Below, one piece after another: positions 33,537-42,516 of a DNA stretch of 64,000 nucleotides (position 1 is its first letter; each line of letters opens with the position of its first letter). The stretch covers positions 426,375 through 490,374 of the forward strand of contig NZ_LFXJ01000002.1 in the NCBI RefSeq assembly GCF_001183605.1. Reading direction: 5' to 3'. The stretch comes from Lysinibacillus xylanilyticus (GTDB lineage: Bacteria; Bacillota; Bacilli; Bacillales_A; Planococcaceae). The position numbers were made by a program, and so were the translations under genes. Below the pieces are notes generated by a model. That model searched no databases, was not told the origin of the DNA, and saw only the letters and a program-made list of their open reading frames with translations.

Positions 33537-33785
33537 ATGAACATAAAGTGGTTAACATCTATTTTAGTCGCGATTTTTAGTATTGCGGCTATCGTATTTA
33601 TTATCATGGGTAATTTTAATTTTGCGGTATTGGCAATGACTATTATGTTTGCCGTATCGAATGGTTTTAGGGCAAAAAGTTTTAAAGAGCAAGGGTATGT
33701 AAAAGAGGCAAAGTGGATGAAGTACATGGCAATCTTTTTCTCAATTGCTTCTATAGTAGTGTTTATTATTATTCTCACAGACTAA
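33537..33785 (+). CDS. Small membrane protein of unknown function
   Basis: 82 aa with three hydrophobic helices (about 5-24, 26-42, 61-80) and a short basic loop (RAKSFKEQGYVKEAKWMK). TAGGAGG ribosome site directly after the yidC terminator, so some read-through linkage is possible. No family recognised. The antisense ORF over it is a shadow. Confidence 0.75.
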   Translation: MNIKWLTSILVAIFSIAAIVFIIMGNFNFAVLAMTIMFAVSNGFRAKSFKEQGYVKEAKWMKYMAIFFSIASIVVFIIILTD

Positions 33786-33970
33786 TGATCAATTATGCCT
33801 CGGCATAATTGCGTCCGGAATCGACTTTGTGCTCAGGTCTGCAAATGTTTTTTGTGCGAAAGCGTAGTGCTAACGCAGCCGCAGCAACGTGTCTTTGTCT
33901 GTAGCGAAAGCGAAGCGACAGGTGCAGGTATTGGGACACTCGGTGAAAGAAGTTTAAAAATCATTGGTGA
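33785..33970 (-). repeat. Family-B repeat, copy B9 (reverse orientation)
   Basis: Begins with the palindrome (CAATTATGCCTCGGCATAAT), then GCGTCCGGAATCGACTTTG, a GTGCGAAAGCGTAGTGCTAACG module and a GTAGCGAAAGCGAAGCGAC module, ending GACACTCGGTGAAAGAAG. Confidence 0.78.
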
Positions 33971-34041
33971 AAATCTACACCCTAAATTGTGAACAGTGCT
34001 AAAATGAGACTATACCAATATAGTGGATCATCGCCACAACG

Positions 34042-34483
34042 TGTGGTTGATTTCCGTTCCGACTGGGCTCTTTTGTCGCTGTCGCTTCGCTTTCGCACAG
34101 ATAAAACATTGTCGCTGCCGCTTCGCTTTCGCACAGATAAAACATTGTCGCTGCCGCTTCGCTTTCGCACAGATAAAACATTGTCGCTGCCGCTTCGCTT
34201 TCGCACAGATAAAACATTGTCGCTGTCGCTTCGCTTTCGCACAGATAAAACATTGTTGCTGACGCTTCGCTTTCGCGCAAAGCAAAGCTTCCTGGGGGCG
34301 TCCGATGAGCCGCTTGGGGCAACAGATATTTTTTGCGCGAAAGCGAAGTGCTAACGTAGCGGCAGAAGCAGGATGTGCTCACTCCAGGGTCTCAATCCCC
34401 AAGGAGTCGCCAGTCTCCACTCCAATCAACTTATTCACATAGTAGACGTTTAACAAACGTATCCATAACTTTGGGTGATGAAC
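34042..34483 (+). repeat. Family-A repeat, longest copy A9 with six 36 bp modules
   Basis: Left end GTGGTTGATTTCCGTTCCGA; then six copies of a 36 bp unit with CGCTTCGC at 34083, 34119, 34155, 34191, 34227 and 34263 (36 bp steps, a few point changes); the central CTGGGGGCGTCCGATGAGCC; an inserted variant module; right end CCAGTCTCCACTCCAATCAA; and the long leader ending GGTGATGAAC. The unit is 12 codons long and stop-free in several frames, which explains four overlapping false ORFs of 79-127 codons. Confidence 0.88.
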
Positions 34484-34589
34484 TAATATAGTACAAAATA
34501 GTATCGGTACTTACTAGACTATTCTTTCTAAATTCTTTGAAAGAGGATACTTACTGTAGTACTGGATAACTTTAAAAGGGGTAAAAAAA

Positions 34590-35366
34590 GTGAAAAAGAA
34601 ACGTTTACCACTCATCCTAGGTGCTTTAATTTCAGTGGCGCTTATTGTATCTATTTTCGTAGTTTATAACTATAAAAATAAACCGGTAAGTAATGCATCA
34701 GATGAACATGATCAACAAGCAGCGGAGCCAACTAAAAAAGATTCACCTGCAAAAGAAGAGCCGAAAAAAACAGCAGATAATCCTGTTAAGCCAGAACAGA
34801 AGCCAGATGAAAATGGCTATATCCCAAATCAAACATTACCAACTGAGCCGACATATATCAAAGGTATTTTATTAGCGAATAAAATATATCCTCTACCATC
34901 TACCTTTACGCCTGGAGAGGATCCTGAGGCACGTCAAGCTCTGAACAAAATGATTGCTGCAGCAAAACAACAAGGTTTTGATTTAGTAGCCTTTAGCGGC
35001 TATCGATCTTTTGAATATCAAACAACATTATATAATAATTACGCTAAACGTGATGGGCAAGCTGCGGCTGATCGCTATAGTGCTCGACCAGGTTATTCAG
35101 AGCATCAAACAGGTTTGGCCTTTGATATAGGGGAGAAAGGCAAAGATGATTTATGGTTAACTGAAGAATTCGGTGAAACACCAGCGGGGCAATGGTTATT
35201 TACACACGCTCAAGACTACGGCTTTATTTTACGATTCCCCAAAAATAAAGAAGATATCACAGGTTATATGTATGAGTCATGGCATTACCGTTATGTTGGT
35301 GTAGACATAGCAAAAGATATAAAAAAACAAAATATTACGCTAGAAGAATATTTAGGTGTGAAATAA
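34590..35366 (+). CDS. D-alanyl-D-alanine carboxypeptidase, VanY/M15B type
   Basis: 258 aa. N-terminal membrane anchor or signal (about 7-27, PLILGALISVALIVSIFVVYN), a Lys/Glu/Pro-rich linker (about 37-78), then an M15B peptidase with Zn motifs SEHQTGLAFDIG (His, Asp) and ESWHYRYVG (catalytic Glu/His region) plus FSGYRSFEYQ. It trims the terminal D-Ala from peptidoglycan stems outside the membrane, like B. subtilis YodJ. GTG start after AAGGGG. Confidence 0.92.
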   Translation: MKKKRLPLILGALISVALIVSIFVVYNYKNKPVSNASDEHDQQAAEPTKKDSPAKEEPKKTADNPVKPEQKPDENGYIPNQTLPTEPTYIKGILLANKIYPLPSTFTPGEDPEARQALNKMIAAAKQQGFDLVAFSGYRSFEYQTTLYNNYAKRDGQAAADRYSARPGYSEHQTGLAFDIGEKGKDDLWLTEEFGETPAGQWLFTHAQDYGFILRFPKNKEDITGYMYESWHYRYVGVDIAKDIKKQNITLEEYLGVK

Positions 35367-35415
35367 AAAAGGGAAGAGAGTTGTTCATCATTAATGAACT
35401 AGCTCTCTTCCTTTT
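35366..35415. terminator. Bidirectional terminator between carboxypeptidase and cls
   Basis: Stem AAGGGAAGAGAG/CTCTCTTCCTTT with further pairing inside; A and T tracts on each side. Confidence 0.85.
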
Positions 35416-35423
35416 TCTACATT

Positions 35424-36881
35424 CTACAAGATAGGTGTTAATAAGCGTGAAATTGATTCTTTAAATTTAATCAGTGTAGAACGATTTTTGTACATTTCCC
35501 AAGTCAATTCAGTACAATCAAAAATATCCTTTTCAAACAGCTCAGCAAGCTGATGTGAAATCGTTGAGTTATAAATAAAGGCATTTACTTCAAAATTCAA
35601 ACTGAAACTTCGTACGTCAAGGTTTGCAGTCCCGACTGTAGATGCTTCATCGTCAATAATAATTGCTTTAGCATGAATAAAGCCCTTCTCATAAATATAA
35701 ACTTTTGCTCCTGCACGCAATAATTGTCCTACGTATGAGTATGTAGCCCAATAAACAAACATATGATCAGGCTTATTCGGAATCATGATCCTTACATCAA
35801 TGCCTGAGAGCGTTGCAATTTTAATAGCTTCTAAAAAACTAACATCAGGTATGAAATATGGCGTTTGGATATATATATATTTTTTTGCCATATTGATAAG
35901 CTTTAAATAACCAATTTTAATTTGTTCCCATTCAGAATCAGGGCCGCTAGAAACGATTTGTAATCCTACATCGCCTTTTTTCGGAATAGCCGGGAAGTAA
36001 CGGTCCGAATAACCCATTTTTTGTTGCTCGCTAGCTTGATTCCAATCAAGTAAAAAGCGTGTCTGTAATGGATGTACTGCACTACCCTCAATACGTAAAT
36101 GTGTATCTCTCCAATAGCCAAACTTCTTTTGTAGACCAAGGTACTCATCCCCGACATTAAAGCCACCGATGTAACCAATACGGCCATCAATTACAACGAT
36201 TTTCCGGTGATTTCTAAAATTTAAACGAGGATTTATAAGTGGGAAAATAGATGGGAAAAATACTTCGACTTCACCGCCTGCACTAAGCAATTCCTTGAAA
36301 TGGCGCTTTTTAACGTTGCGTGAGCCCATTTCATCATATAAGATTCTTACCTTAACCCCTTGCTTTGCTTTTTTAATAAGCTTATCAATAATGCGTGTAC
36401 CTAAGTCATCTAGACGGAAAATATAATATTGAATGTGAATATGATCTTTTGCTACCTCAATATCTTTCAGAAGTTGCTCAAATTTATTTGCACCATCATC
36501 AAAAATATCAATGTGGTTGTCCTGCGTTAATACTGCATTGTTTGTTTTAAGATGCATATAAATCATTTCTTTATAATTTTCCGCATTTTCTATACGAAAC
36601 TCGAATGTATCATCTCGGATCGCTTCTGTCTGATAGCTAATGAGGTTATCGATACCAATATCCTTGCGTCCTTCCCAACGGAATAAATGTTTTCTCCGTA
36701 ATTGTCGTCCGAATAGCAAGTATAAAATAAACCCACCTAATGGAATGAAAAATAGTACGAGAATCCATGCCCATGTAGAAGTGGCATCTTTACGCTCTAA
36801 AAAAATTATGACCAATGCTGCTAAAATATTGACAAACATAATTAAAGATACTAGAAATCCTAAGTCTGTAAAAATACTCAT
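35424..36881 (-). CDS. cls: Cardiolipin synthase
   Basis: 485 aa membrane phospholipase-D-family enzyme joining phosphatidylglycerol molecules into cardiolipin. Two N-terminal helices (about 5-60) and two HKD motifs: HRKIVVIDGRIGYIGGFN and HAKAIIIDDEASTVGTANLD. Full-length for the family. Probably monocistronic. Confidence 0.95.
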   Translation of the reverse strand: MSIFTDLGFLVSLIMFVNILAALVIIFLERKDATSTWAWILVLFFIPLGGFILYLLFGRQLRRKHLFRWEGRKDIGIDNLISYQTEAIRDDTFEFRIENAENYKEMIYMHLKTNNAVLTQDNHIDIFDDGANKFEQLLKDIEVAKDHIHIQYYIFRLDDLGTRIIDKLIKKAKQGVKVRILYDEMGSRNVKKRHFKELLSAGGEVEVFFPSIFPLINPRLNFRNHRKIVVIDGRIGYIGGFNVGDEYLGLQKKFGYWRDTHLRIEGSAVHPLQTRFLLDWNQASEQQKMGYSDRYFPAIPKKGDVGLQIVSSGPDSEWEQIKIGYLKLINMAKKYIYIQTPYFIPDVSFLEAIKIATLSGIDVRIMIPNKPDHMFVYWATYSYVGQLLRAGAKVYIYEKGFIHAKAIIIDDEASTVGTANLDVRSFSLNFEVNAFIYNSTISHQLAELFEKDIFDCTELTWEMYKNRSTLIKFKESISRLLTPIL

Positions 36882-36902
36882 TCCTACACCTACCTTTACT
36901 AT

Positions 36903-37076
36903 ATTTTCGCAATATATCTAGTATAGCTTACTTTATATGTGGAAAGAAGATAAGAAATTGTTGGTAAGCGCGGAAAAGGATTACCTCCAAAACTAGAACG
37001 AGGTAATCCAAAATAATTTCGCCGTCGTGATTGTTGTAAGCTGCCACTTTTTCTTCGCACATTTGCCAAATGAAGA
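36903..37076 (-). other. Short gap, no clear gene
   Basis: Between cls and the YwqG-like gene. One frame reads a basic stretch (RRKSGSLQQSRRRNYFGLPR) but without a start or ribosome site; I do not call it. Confidence 0.4.
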
Positions 37077-37868
37077 TTAATAATGCTCCCATTGAAATAA
37101 AATATCAGAAAAATCTCCTTGAAGAAGCTTTTCTCGGTTAATGAAAAACTTCCCAACGCCGCTATCTGCCCACATAATACCAATTTCATCATTAGAGTCT
37201 ATTTGGAGTAGCAATACATCATATCGTTTAAGGAGCTGAGATTCGTGACGGATATCTTCCTCTAAAAAATAGGCATAACCACCAATTTTAGCTCCAGCCC
37301 CTAAGAAGTGTTGTAAATAAATCTCACGTAAATCAACATCTTCAGATGAAGGAATTAAGTTTGGTAAATAGTGTATCGCGCGATAATCTAAAGCAGATAC
37401 AGGTTCTTGGATCAGTTGAAATTGTAATGCTAACTCCTGGTGAATAGGGAACGGATCATCTGCTGTTTGTGCTAAAAACTCCTGACTAGGGACCGTAGCT
37501 TTAAAATTTACGGTAGGATAAAAACGTATTTTATAAAATTGCTGGAAAATATCCTCGTGATAATGATCAGCATTTACAAAAATATTAGATGAAATAAAAA
37601 ATTGCAAGATACCCTCAGATGGGAAATCCTTCAGTGGTGGCATTTCTGCAAAGTTAATTTGAGCTAATAGCCGCATAGGTTCGCCTGTAATATCTTTCGG
37701 ATATGCTTGGTGACAGGGTAAATAAGGTTCCCCTGCAAATTTACTTTCCGTAAGTGTAGTCGAACGTTTATACGGCGTGATAATTATTGCTGAAAGTAGT
37801 GTATCTTCAATTTCAAAACGAAACGATTCTAACTCTTTTGGAAGTAAAAGATTTGTTATTTCGTTCAT
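37077..37868 (-). CDS. DUF1963 protein, YwqG-like
   Basis: 263 aa matching B. subtilis YwqG in length and layout: SKFAGEPYLPCHQAYPKDITGEPMRLLAQINFAEMPPL near the N-terminus, ILQFFISSN, then GGYAYFLEEDIR and LLLQIDSNDEIGIMWADSGVGKFFI, characteristic of DUF1963. Function unknown. ATG 37868 is chosen because GGAGG lies 7 bases upstream; a longer frame starts at 37895. Confidence 0.87.
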   Translation of the reverse strand: MNEITNLLLPKELESFRFEIEDTLLSAIIITPYKRSTTLTESKFAGEPYLPCHQAYPKDITGEPMRLLAQINFAEMPPLKDFPSEGILQFFISSNIFVNADHYHEDIFQQFYKIRFYPTVNFKATVPSQEFLAQTADDPFPIHQELALQFQLIQEPVSALDYRAIHYLPNLIPSSEDVDLREIYLQHFLGAGAKIGGYAYFLEEDIRHESQLLKRYDVLLLQIDSNDEIGIMWADSGVGKFFINREKLLQGDFSDILFQWEHY

Positions 37869-37965
37869 GCAGAGGCCTCCGATATTCTGCTTCAAGGAGA
37901 TAATATCCCTTGCTGTGTTCTATAAACCTCGAATTACTATTAAGTTACGGCTTTTTATCAACAAA

Positions 37966-39126
37966 TTATTCAAGTCGTAAAGATTTATTTGATGCTTTAA
38001 AAATAAATATTAAACTTATAGAAAAGACTGCTACTGCTGCTGAAGTATAATAGCCTAGACTAGATTGTATCGTAAATAGCCAAGTGAAGAGTAGTGGACC
38101 TAGAATGCGTCCTAGGTTATCCATTGAATAGGAAAGACCCGCGGCAGTCCCATATTGACCACCAGATTCTTTAGTCGAAAGAGATACGACGCATGTTCTT
38201 GCGAGTGCATTTCCTGCTGTGAAAACACAAAGAGCAAAGCCTGCCATAAATAAGTTAGCTGTTAAAGTAAATAAAAGCATACCCATCGCTGTGACAATTT
38301 GTGCACCTATTAACCAAGTTGTCTCGCTTCCATTTTTAATACGTCTAACAACACCACCTTGAATAGCCGCATCTACAAAGCCACTAAACATAAACAAATA
38401 ACCTATTTGTAACGGTGTAATTTGAATTCGACCAATTTGGAATAACTGGAACGTTGCTTCTACACCAGCCAGCATAAAAGTCACTAAAAATGAGAACATA
38501 AATAAATAACGCACACGGTACTGCAGCATTTTAGTCGCACCCTTTGGCACAATGGCACGTTTATTTGTATCTTTTCGTTTTGTAGGTTCTTTTAAAACGA
38601 AACTTGCATAAATAAATAGTAGTGCAATTAATGTTGCAGAAGCGATAAATGGCAGTTGCAGACTATAGTGTCCTAGCATTCCACCGATTGCAGGACCGAA
38701 AATAAAACCGAGCCCGATGGACATGCCCATGAGACCCATATATTTATTGCGATCCTCCTCACTCGACATATCTCCTACAAAGCCTGTCACGGCTGTGTAA
38801 AGTGCGCCTGAGAATAAACCACCCACAACACGTGAGAAGTACAACATTGCTAAATTATCAATAAATAAAGAGAAAATAACAAAGCTTAAGCTAAAACCAA
38901 CTAGGCCCATTAATATAAGTTGCTTACGACCTACCTTATCGGACAGCATACCCCAAAATGGTGCAGTGAAAAAACTTGCAAGAGAGTACACTGTAAGTAG
39001 GCCACCTACGTGTATTTCATCCCAATTTTGCTGAACTACAACCTCGGGTAAGACAGGTATAATAATTCCAAACCCTAGGTAGACGAGGAATTGAACAGAC
39101 ATTAATAATAAAATTGCCTTTTTCAT
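37966..39126 (-). CDS. MFS multidrug-efflux-type transporter
   Basis: 386 aa, twelve helices, DHA1 type: LVYLGFGIIIPVLPEVV in helix 1, GMLSDKVGRKQLIL loop motif, and GMSIGLGFIFGPAIGGML, the motif C of antiporters such as NorA/Bmr/YitG. Substrate unknown. The open frame extends 50 codons upstream into repeat B10 (to 39276), but AGCAGGGTA before the ATG at 39126 sets the start. Confidence 0.88.
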   Translation of the reverse strand: MKKAILLLMSVQFLVYLGFGIIIPVLPEVVVQQNWDEIHVGGLLTVYSLASFFTAPFWGMLSDKVGRKQLILMGLVGFSLSFVIFSLFIDNLAMLYFSRVVGGLFSGALYTAVTGFVGDMSSEEDRNKYMGLMGMSIGLGFIFGPAIGGMLGHYSLQLPFIASATLIALLFIYASFVLKEPTKRKDTNKRAIVPKGATKMLQYRVRYLFMFSFLVTFMLAGVEATFQLFQIGRIQITPLQIGYLFMFSGFVDAAIQGGVVRRIKNGSETTWLIGAQIVTAMGMLLFTLTANLFMAGFALCVFTAGNALARTCVVSLSTKESGGQYGTAAGLSYSMDNLGRILGPLLFTWLFTIQSSLGYYTSAAVAVFSISLIFIFKASNKSLRLE

Positions 39127-39204
39127 ACAGTACCCTGCTTTCATATGATATTTTAGTATGTATATTCTACCTCTCTTGTTATTGTTATTACAAGAAGACG
39201 GAAG

Positions 39205-39284
39205 ACAATTCGTTTTGCTTTCGCGCAAAAAACATTTGTTGGCCAAAAGCCTCCGGAAGCAATTATACCGAGGCATAATTGATT
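39205..39284 (+). repeat. Family-B repeat, truncated copy B10
   Basis: TTTTGCTTTCGCGCAAAAAA module end, GTTGGCCAAAAGCCTCCGGA and ATTATACCGAGGCATAAT palindrome; left half missing. It lies in the leader of the MFS gene and creates its false N-terminal extension. Confidence 0.7.
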
Positions 39285-39292
39285 TGTTTAAT

Positions 39293-39672
39293 GGCTCATT
39301 ACTAAATTAGGGGACGACATTTGTTAATATGCATGACATAAGTAGAGAAACGGGACTAAAACAATGTATAAAAAACGGCAGACTGTTAACAATGGAATTA
39401 GATTGATACTTAAAATTAATGACAATCTTTAAAGTAACTAAAAGGACTCATTCCATTTTTAATTTTTTGTATCGATTGTCGCATAGTGTATTAAATTATC
39501 CCTGGGATATACTACTAGAGGGTATATCGATATTTTATATTTTTATGTTTAATTTTTTCTATTTAGTGGTAAATGAGTTTATAGGCATGACATTTATTAA
39601 CACGTTATAGTTGATTGGAGTGGAAACTGGACGCCCCAGGAAAGCGCCCAGTCGGAACGGAAATCAATCCCA
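39293..39672 (+). repeat. Family-A repeat, copy A10 with a large insert
   Basis: GGCTCATTACTAAATTAGGG and TTTGTTAATATGCATGACAT form the usual leader. About 240 bp of AT-rich unrelated sequence follows, then a second leader fragment (GGCATGACATTTATTAACACG) and TTGATTGGAGTGGAAACTGG, ending CAGTCGGAACGGAAATCAAT. It looks like a copy interrupted or duplicated by another sequence. The 63-codon ORF inside has no ribosome site. Confidence 0.65.
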
Positions 39673-39864
39673 CGCTTTGATTATGAGATGGTAAATAGTT
39701 ATGTGAAGGAAAAATTTACATTGTAACAGAATTGAAAAATTTTATAGCAGAGTTAAATGGTATGATAGAAAGAGATTAACTCGTCAGACATCATACAGTT
39801 GCAAAAATGAAACTTTTTTGGAAATAAAACGTTATATAATCGAGGAAAGATTGAGGTGGAATGT

Positions 39865-40002
39865 ATGAAAAAAGAAGTAGATTTGAAAAAGATTGTTTCG
39901 AATTTATCTAAGTTGGGTGTAACAGCCACTGTAACAAAGTCTCGACTTGAACTTTTAAAAGTGCTAAGACCACCAACGCAAACTCCGCAAGTTCAAGCTT
40001 AA
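39865..40002 (+). CDS. Small protein, 45 aa
   Basis: ATG AAA AAA.. frame with a GAGGTGG site 5 bases upstream and a strong terminator just downstream. It reads MKKEVDLKKIVSNLSKLGV then TATVTKSRLELLKVL, ending PPTQTPQVQA. A charged amphipathic helix and a Pro/Gln tail; no membrane segment. A full expression cassette for so short a frame supports a real gene. Family unknown. The ATG at 39861 is in another frame and soon stops. Confidence 0.65.
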   Translation: MKKEVDLKKIVSNLSKLGVTATVTKSRLELLKVLRPPTQTPQVQA

Positions 40003-40017
40003 CTCGTTTTACAAATG

Positions 40018-40056
40018 AAAATGGGTAGTCTCGTATTTGAGACTACCCATTTTTTT
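40018..40056. terminator. Bidirectional terminator between small gene and rodA
   Basis: 13-14 bp perfect stem AATGGGTAGTCTC/GAGACTACCCATT with T7. Confidence 0.9.
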
Positions 40057-40064
40057 ATCCATAA

Positions 40065-41252
40065 TTAATCATCATCATCGTGAGTAGTAAACATGTACGT
40101 ACGATAGTGGAAACGCATACTGAAAACAAGTCCGACGGCTAGCGAGTTCCCCATCAATGAACTTCCCCCATAACTGATAAATGGTAGGGGAATACCGGTA
40201 ATAGGTAATAGCTGAATAGTCATACCGATATTTTCAAATACGTGGAATGTAATCATTGCAATTATACCGGCACAAACATATGTTGAGAATGGATCTTTCA
40301 ATAGTAGTGTAGTTTTTGTTAAATGATAGATTAATAAAAAGAAAATACAAATAACGATACTAGCACCAATAAAGCCCCATTCTTCTCCGATAACCGTAAA
40401 AATAAAATCGGTATGATTTTCGGCAACGTAAACCTCGCGACCGCGGAAACCTTTTCCGAAAATTTCACCTGAACCAATAGCATTTAAGGACGTAATTAAA
40501 TGGTATCCATCACTAGAAGAATATGAATATGGGTCTAACCAAGAATAGATTCGAGCAAACTGATACGGTTTAAAGCCGAATGTTTTCTCTAAGAAACTCT
40601 GCATATAGAGTGCCATCCATATAAGAGTACCACCTACTGTAGCGCCACCTATTAAAGTTGGTAAAATAATTTTCCATGATATACCAGCTACAATGACGAT
40701 AGCAGCTGTAATGGCAAAGAATACTAATGCCGAACCAAGGTCAGGCTGCTTCATAATAAGGGCTAATGGTAGTAACAGTGTAGCAGCGATTTTACCTAGC
40801 AATATAAAGTCCGTTTTTACTGACCTAAAAGAATAAACTTCATTGTGCTTACTAATAAGTCGAGCGAGTGCTAGAATGTAAAAGGTTTTCATAAACTCAG
40901 AGGGTTGAATATTCCCTAAAGGTGTCTTAAACCAGCTTTTTGCACCATTAATTTTTTCGCCGATTTGTCCTGGTCCTTCTGGCATGAAGATAAGCAGTAC
41001 TAATAAGAAAATTCCTGCACCGTACATATACCAAGACATTTTTTTATATTGATCAGGTTCAAAAAACATAACTACTCCAATAATTACTGAGCAAATGACG
41101 TACCATTGCAATTGTTTAGGAACATAGTTAATGCCATATTGACCTGATGTTTGCGCCGACGAAATGGCTAACAAACTTATGACTAGGAAGGTTAAAAGTA
41201 TTAAAGCGAGCGTCCAGTCAAAACGATTCGCGAAATTTCGTTTATTTTCCAT
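40065..41252 (-). CDS. rodA: Rod-shape SEDS glycosyltransferase RodA
   Basis: 395 aa polytopic membrane protein of the FtsW/RodA/SpoVE family, the peptidoglycan polymerase of the elongasome. Seen: KSWFKTPLGNIQPSEFMKTFYILALARLIS (catalytic-loop region), KQPDLGSALVFF (the conserved Asp), AIGSGEIFGKGFRG, HTDFIFTVIGEEWGF and PLPFISYGGSSLM near the end. The C-terminal tail ends HDDDD. The ATG at 41252 follows AGGTGG by 5 bases; the upstream GTG at 41261 overlaps that site. Confidence 0.93.
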   Translation of the reverse strand: MENKRNFANRFDWTLALILLTFLVISLLAISSAQTSGQYGINYVPKQLQWYVICSVIIGVVMFFEPDQYKKMSWYMYGAGIFLLVLLIFMPEGPGQIGEKINGAKSWFKTPLGNIQPSEFMKTFYILALARLISKHNEVYSFRSVKTDFILLGKIAATLLLPLALIMKQPDLGSALVFFAITAAIVIVAGISWKIILPTLIGGATVGGTLIWMALYMQSFLEKTFGFKPYQFARIYSWLDPYSYSSSDGYHLITSLNAIGSGEIFGKGFRGREVYVAENHTDFIFTVIGEEWGFIGASIVICIFFLLIYHLTKTTLLLKDPFSTYVCAGIIAMITFHVFENIGMTIQLLPITGIPLPFISYGGSSLMGNSLAVGLVFSMRFHYRTYMFTTHDDDD

Positions 41253-41337
41253 ACAAGCCACCTAAATTAATATAGTATCTCTTCATGAGTAAATTTGATT
41301 CGAATTAATTCCAATTCAATATGCTACCAAATATATT

Positions 41338-41458
41338 TAACTTCTTTCAACAAAAGTCTCCCACTTCTTTCGGTGGTGAGATGAATGCGGATTTAAGCTA
41401 CCTTTCGAACACCCGCGAAAGAAGTTAAAGCCTCCGGACGCAATTATGCCAATGTATA
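41338..41458 (+). repeat. Family-B repeat, copy B11
   Basis: TTTAACTTCTTTCAACAAAAG, a variant centre (CTCCCACTTCTTTCGGTGGTGAG hairpin also seen in B5 and B13), CACCCGCGAAAGAAGTTAA, AAGCCTCCGGACGC and ATTATGCCAATGTATAAT. Confidence 0.75.
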
Positions 41459-41769
41459 ATCGTTAAGGAGTATTCACCTTAGGTCAAGAGGTAAATATTG
41501 ATACCGAAGTAATTGTGTAAACGAGGAGGCTCGATGCTTGTTTTTAGAATCCTCGCTGATATTTGTAAAAAATGAATAGAATTATATTTTTAAAAATTTG
41601 TTCATTCAGAGTGGTTAAAAACAGATATCCAATAGCATCTTTAACATTCATATTATACCGTAAAAAACAATTTTACGCCTGTGAATATTGTTATGACGAT
41701 TATTAGCATAAAATGTTTCAAAAAATTCATGTTTAGTTTTATAATGTAGTGAAGAATGGGGTGATGGTT
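41459..41769 (+). other. Gap with no clear gene
   Basis: AT-rich. A GAGGAGGCTCG...CCTCGC imperfect hairpin lies near 41523-41557, without a T run. No promoter stands out. Confidence 0.4.
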
Positions 41770-42516
41770 GTGGCTAAAAAATTAAAGTCAGCTGAAGATT
41801 TTATGTACCATGTTTATGTTCATATGAATGATGTCGATAAATTTGTTATTTTTAGCGGGCTTAAATTCTCGCAATTTGTGGCTGCACTTGAACCACTGCA
41901 TCACTTACTGTTATTGAAACATTCCTATGAAGATGGTTCCTTTAATATGCATACACAGTTTGATTATATACCAGAAGAGGAAGTATCTAAGTTTGTAAAG
42001 AAAGCTACTGAATCCAAAGAATTGTGTTGGATAGACTTTATGGATGAGAAGAGGCTAGACCAACTAACACCGATGGAACAAGGAGAATTGCTTTACATAA
42101 GTCATAAAAAGGAGCCGATTACTTCACCATTTTTTAATAAATTACAAAATCGATTTGTCTACTATTCTTCAGACTTAGAGAAAATGACTAAAATTTATTT
42201 TCGCCATTTAAGTGATTCTGATTTACTTCTTGCGAATGTTTTAAACAGTTTGATTCGTGAAAAGGAACGTAGCACTGGTTTTTGGAGACGGAAAGTGAAA
42301 TCGAGTATTCCTTCTATTTCACCTGAGTTTTTGCGTGCCTATCGTTCTTTTACTAAAGACGGAGCGCTGTTATCGTTGTATCGAATCGAAAAGCCTAAAG
42401 TAGCTTACGGTATCGAAATTCGTAATCTGTCAGAATACTCCTTCCCTGATGAGGTATGGGATGATTTAAATACAATTTTGAAAAATGAGCACGATGAATT
42501 GATTTATATTATTTAA
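41770..42516 (+). CDS. Protein of unknown function
   Basis: About 248 aa, soluble (no signal or membrane helix). Visible features: an N-terminal EDFMYHVYVHMNDVDKFVIF region, a Tyr/Phe-rich middle with YYSSDLEKMTKIYFRHLSDSDLLL, and a C-terminal GALLSLYRIEKPKVAYGIEIRN. I do not recognise the family. GTG 41770 is chosen because GGTGAT (41760-41765) fits it; the frame is open from GTG 41749 and also has ATG 41764. Its TAA stop is the first triplet of repeat B12. It stands alone between rodA and ddl. Confidence 0.78.
   Translation: MAKKLKSAEDFMYHVYVHMNDVDKFVIFSGLKFSQFVAALEPLHHLLLLKHSYEDGSFNMHTQFDYIPEEEVSKFVKKATESKELCWIDFMDEKRLDQLTPMEQGELLYISHKKEPITSPFFNKLQNRFVYYSSDLEKMTKIYFRHLSDSDLLLANVLNSLIREKERSTGFWRRKVKSSIPSISPEFLRAYRSFTKDGALLSLYRIEKPKVAYGIEIRNLSEYSFPDEVWDDLNTILKNEHDELIYII

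Noticed and set aside
34083..34285. Possible CRISPR array
   Set aside because: The 36 bp units are directly adjacent with no unique spacers, and the same unit occurs singly at many other sites; no cas genes are present.
33989..34382. Several long ORFs on both strands with repeating FAFAQIKHCRC or AKRQRQCFIC peptides
   Set aside because: They come from the 36 bp stop-free tandem module. Four frames are open at once, with no ribosome sites and no protein-like composition.
39419..39610. 63-codon ORF inside repeat A10
   Set aside because: No ribosome site; AT-rich Phe/Ile/Tyr content typical of random AT-rich DNA.
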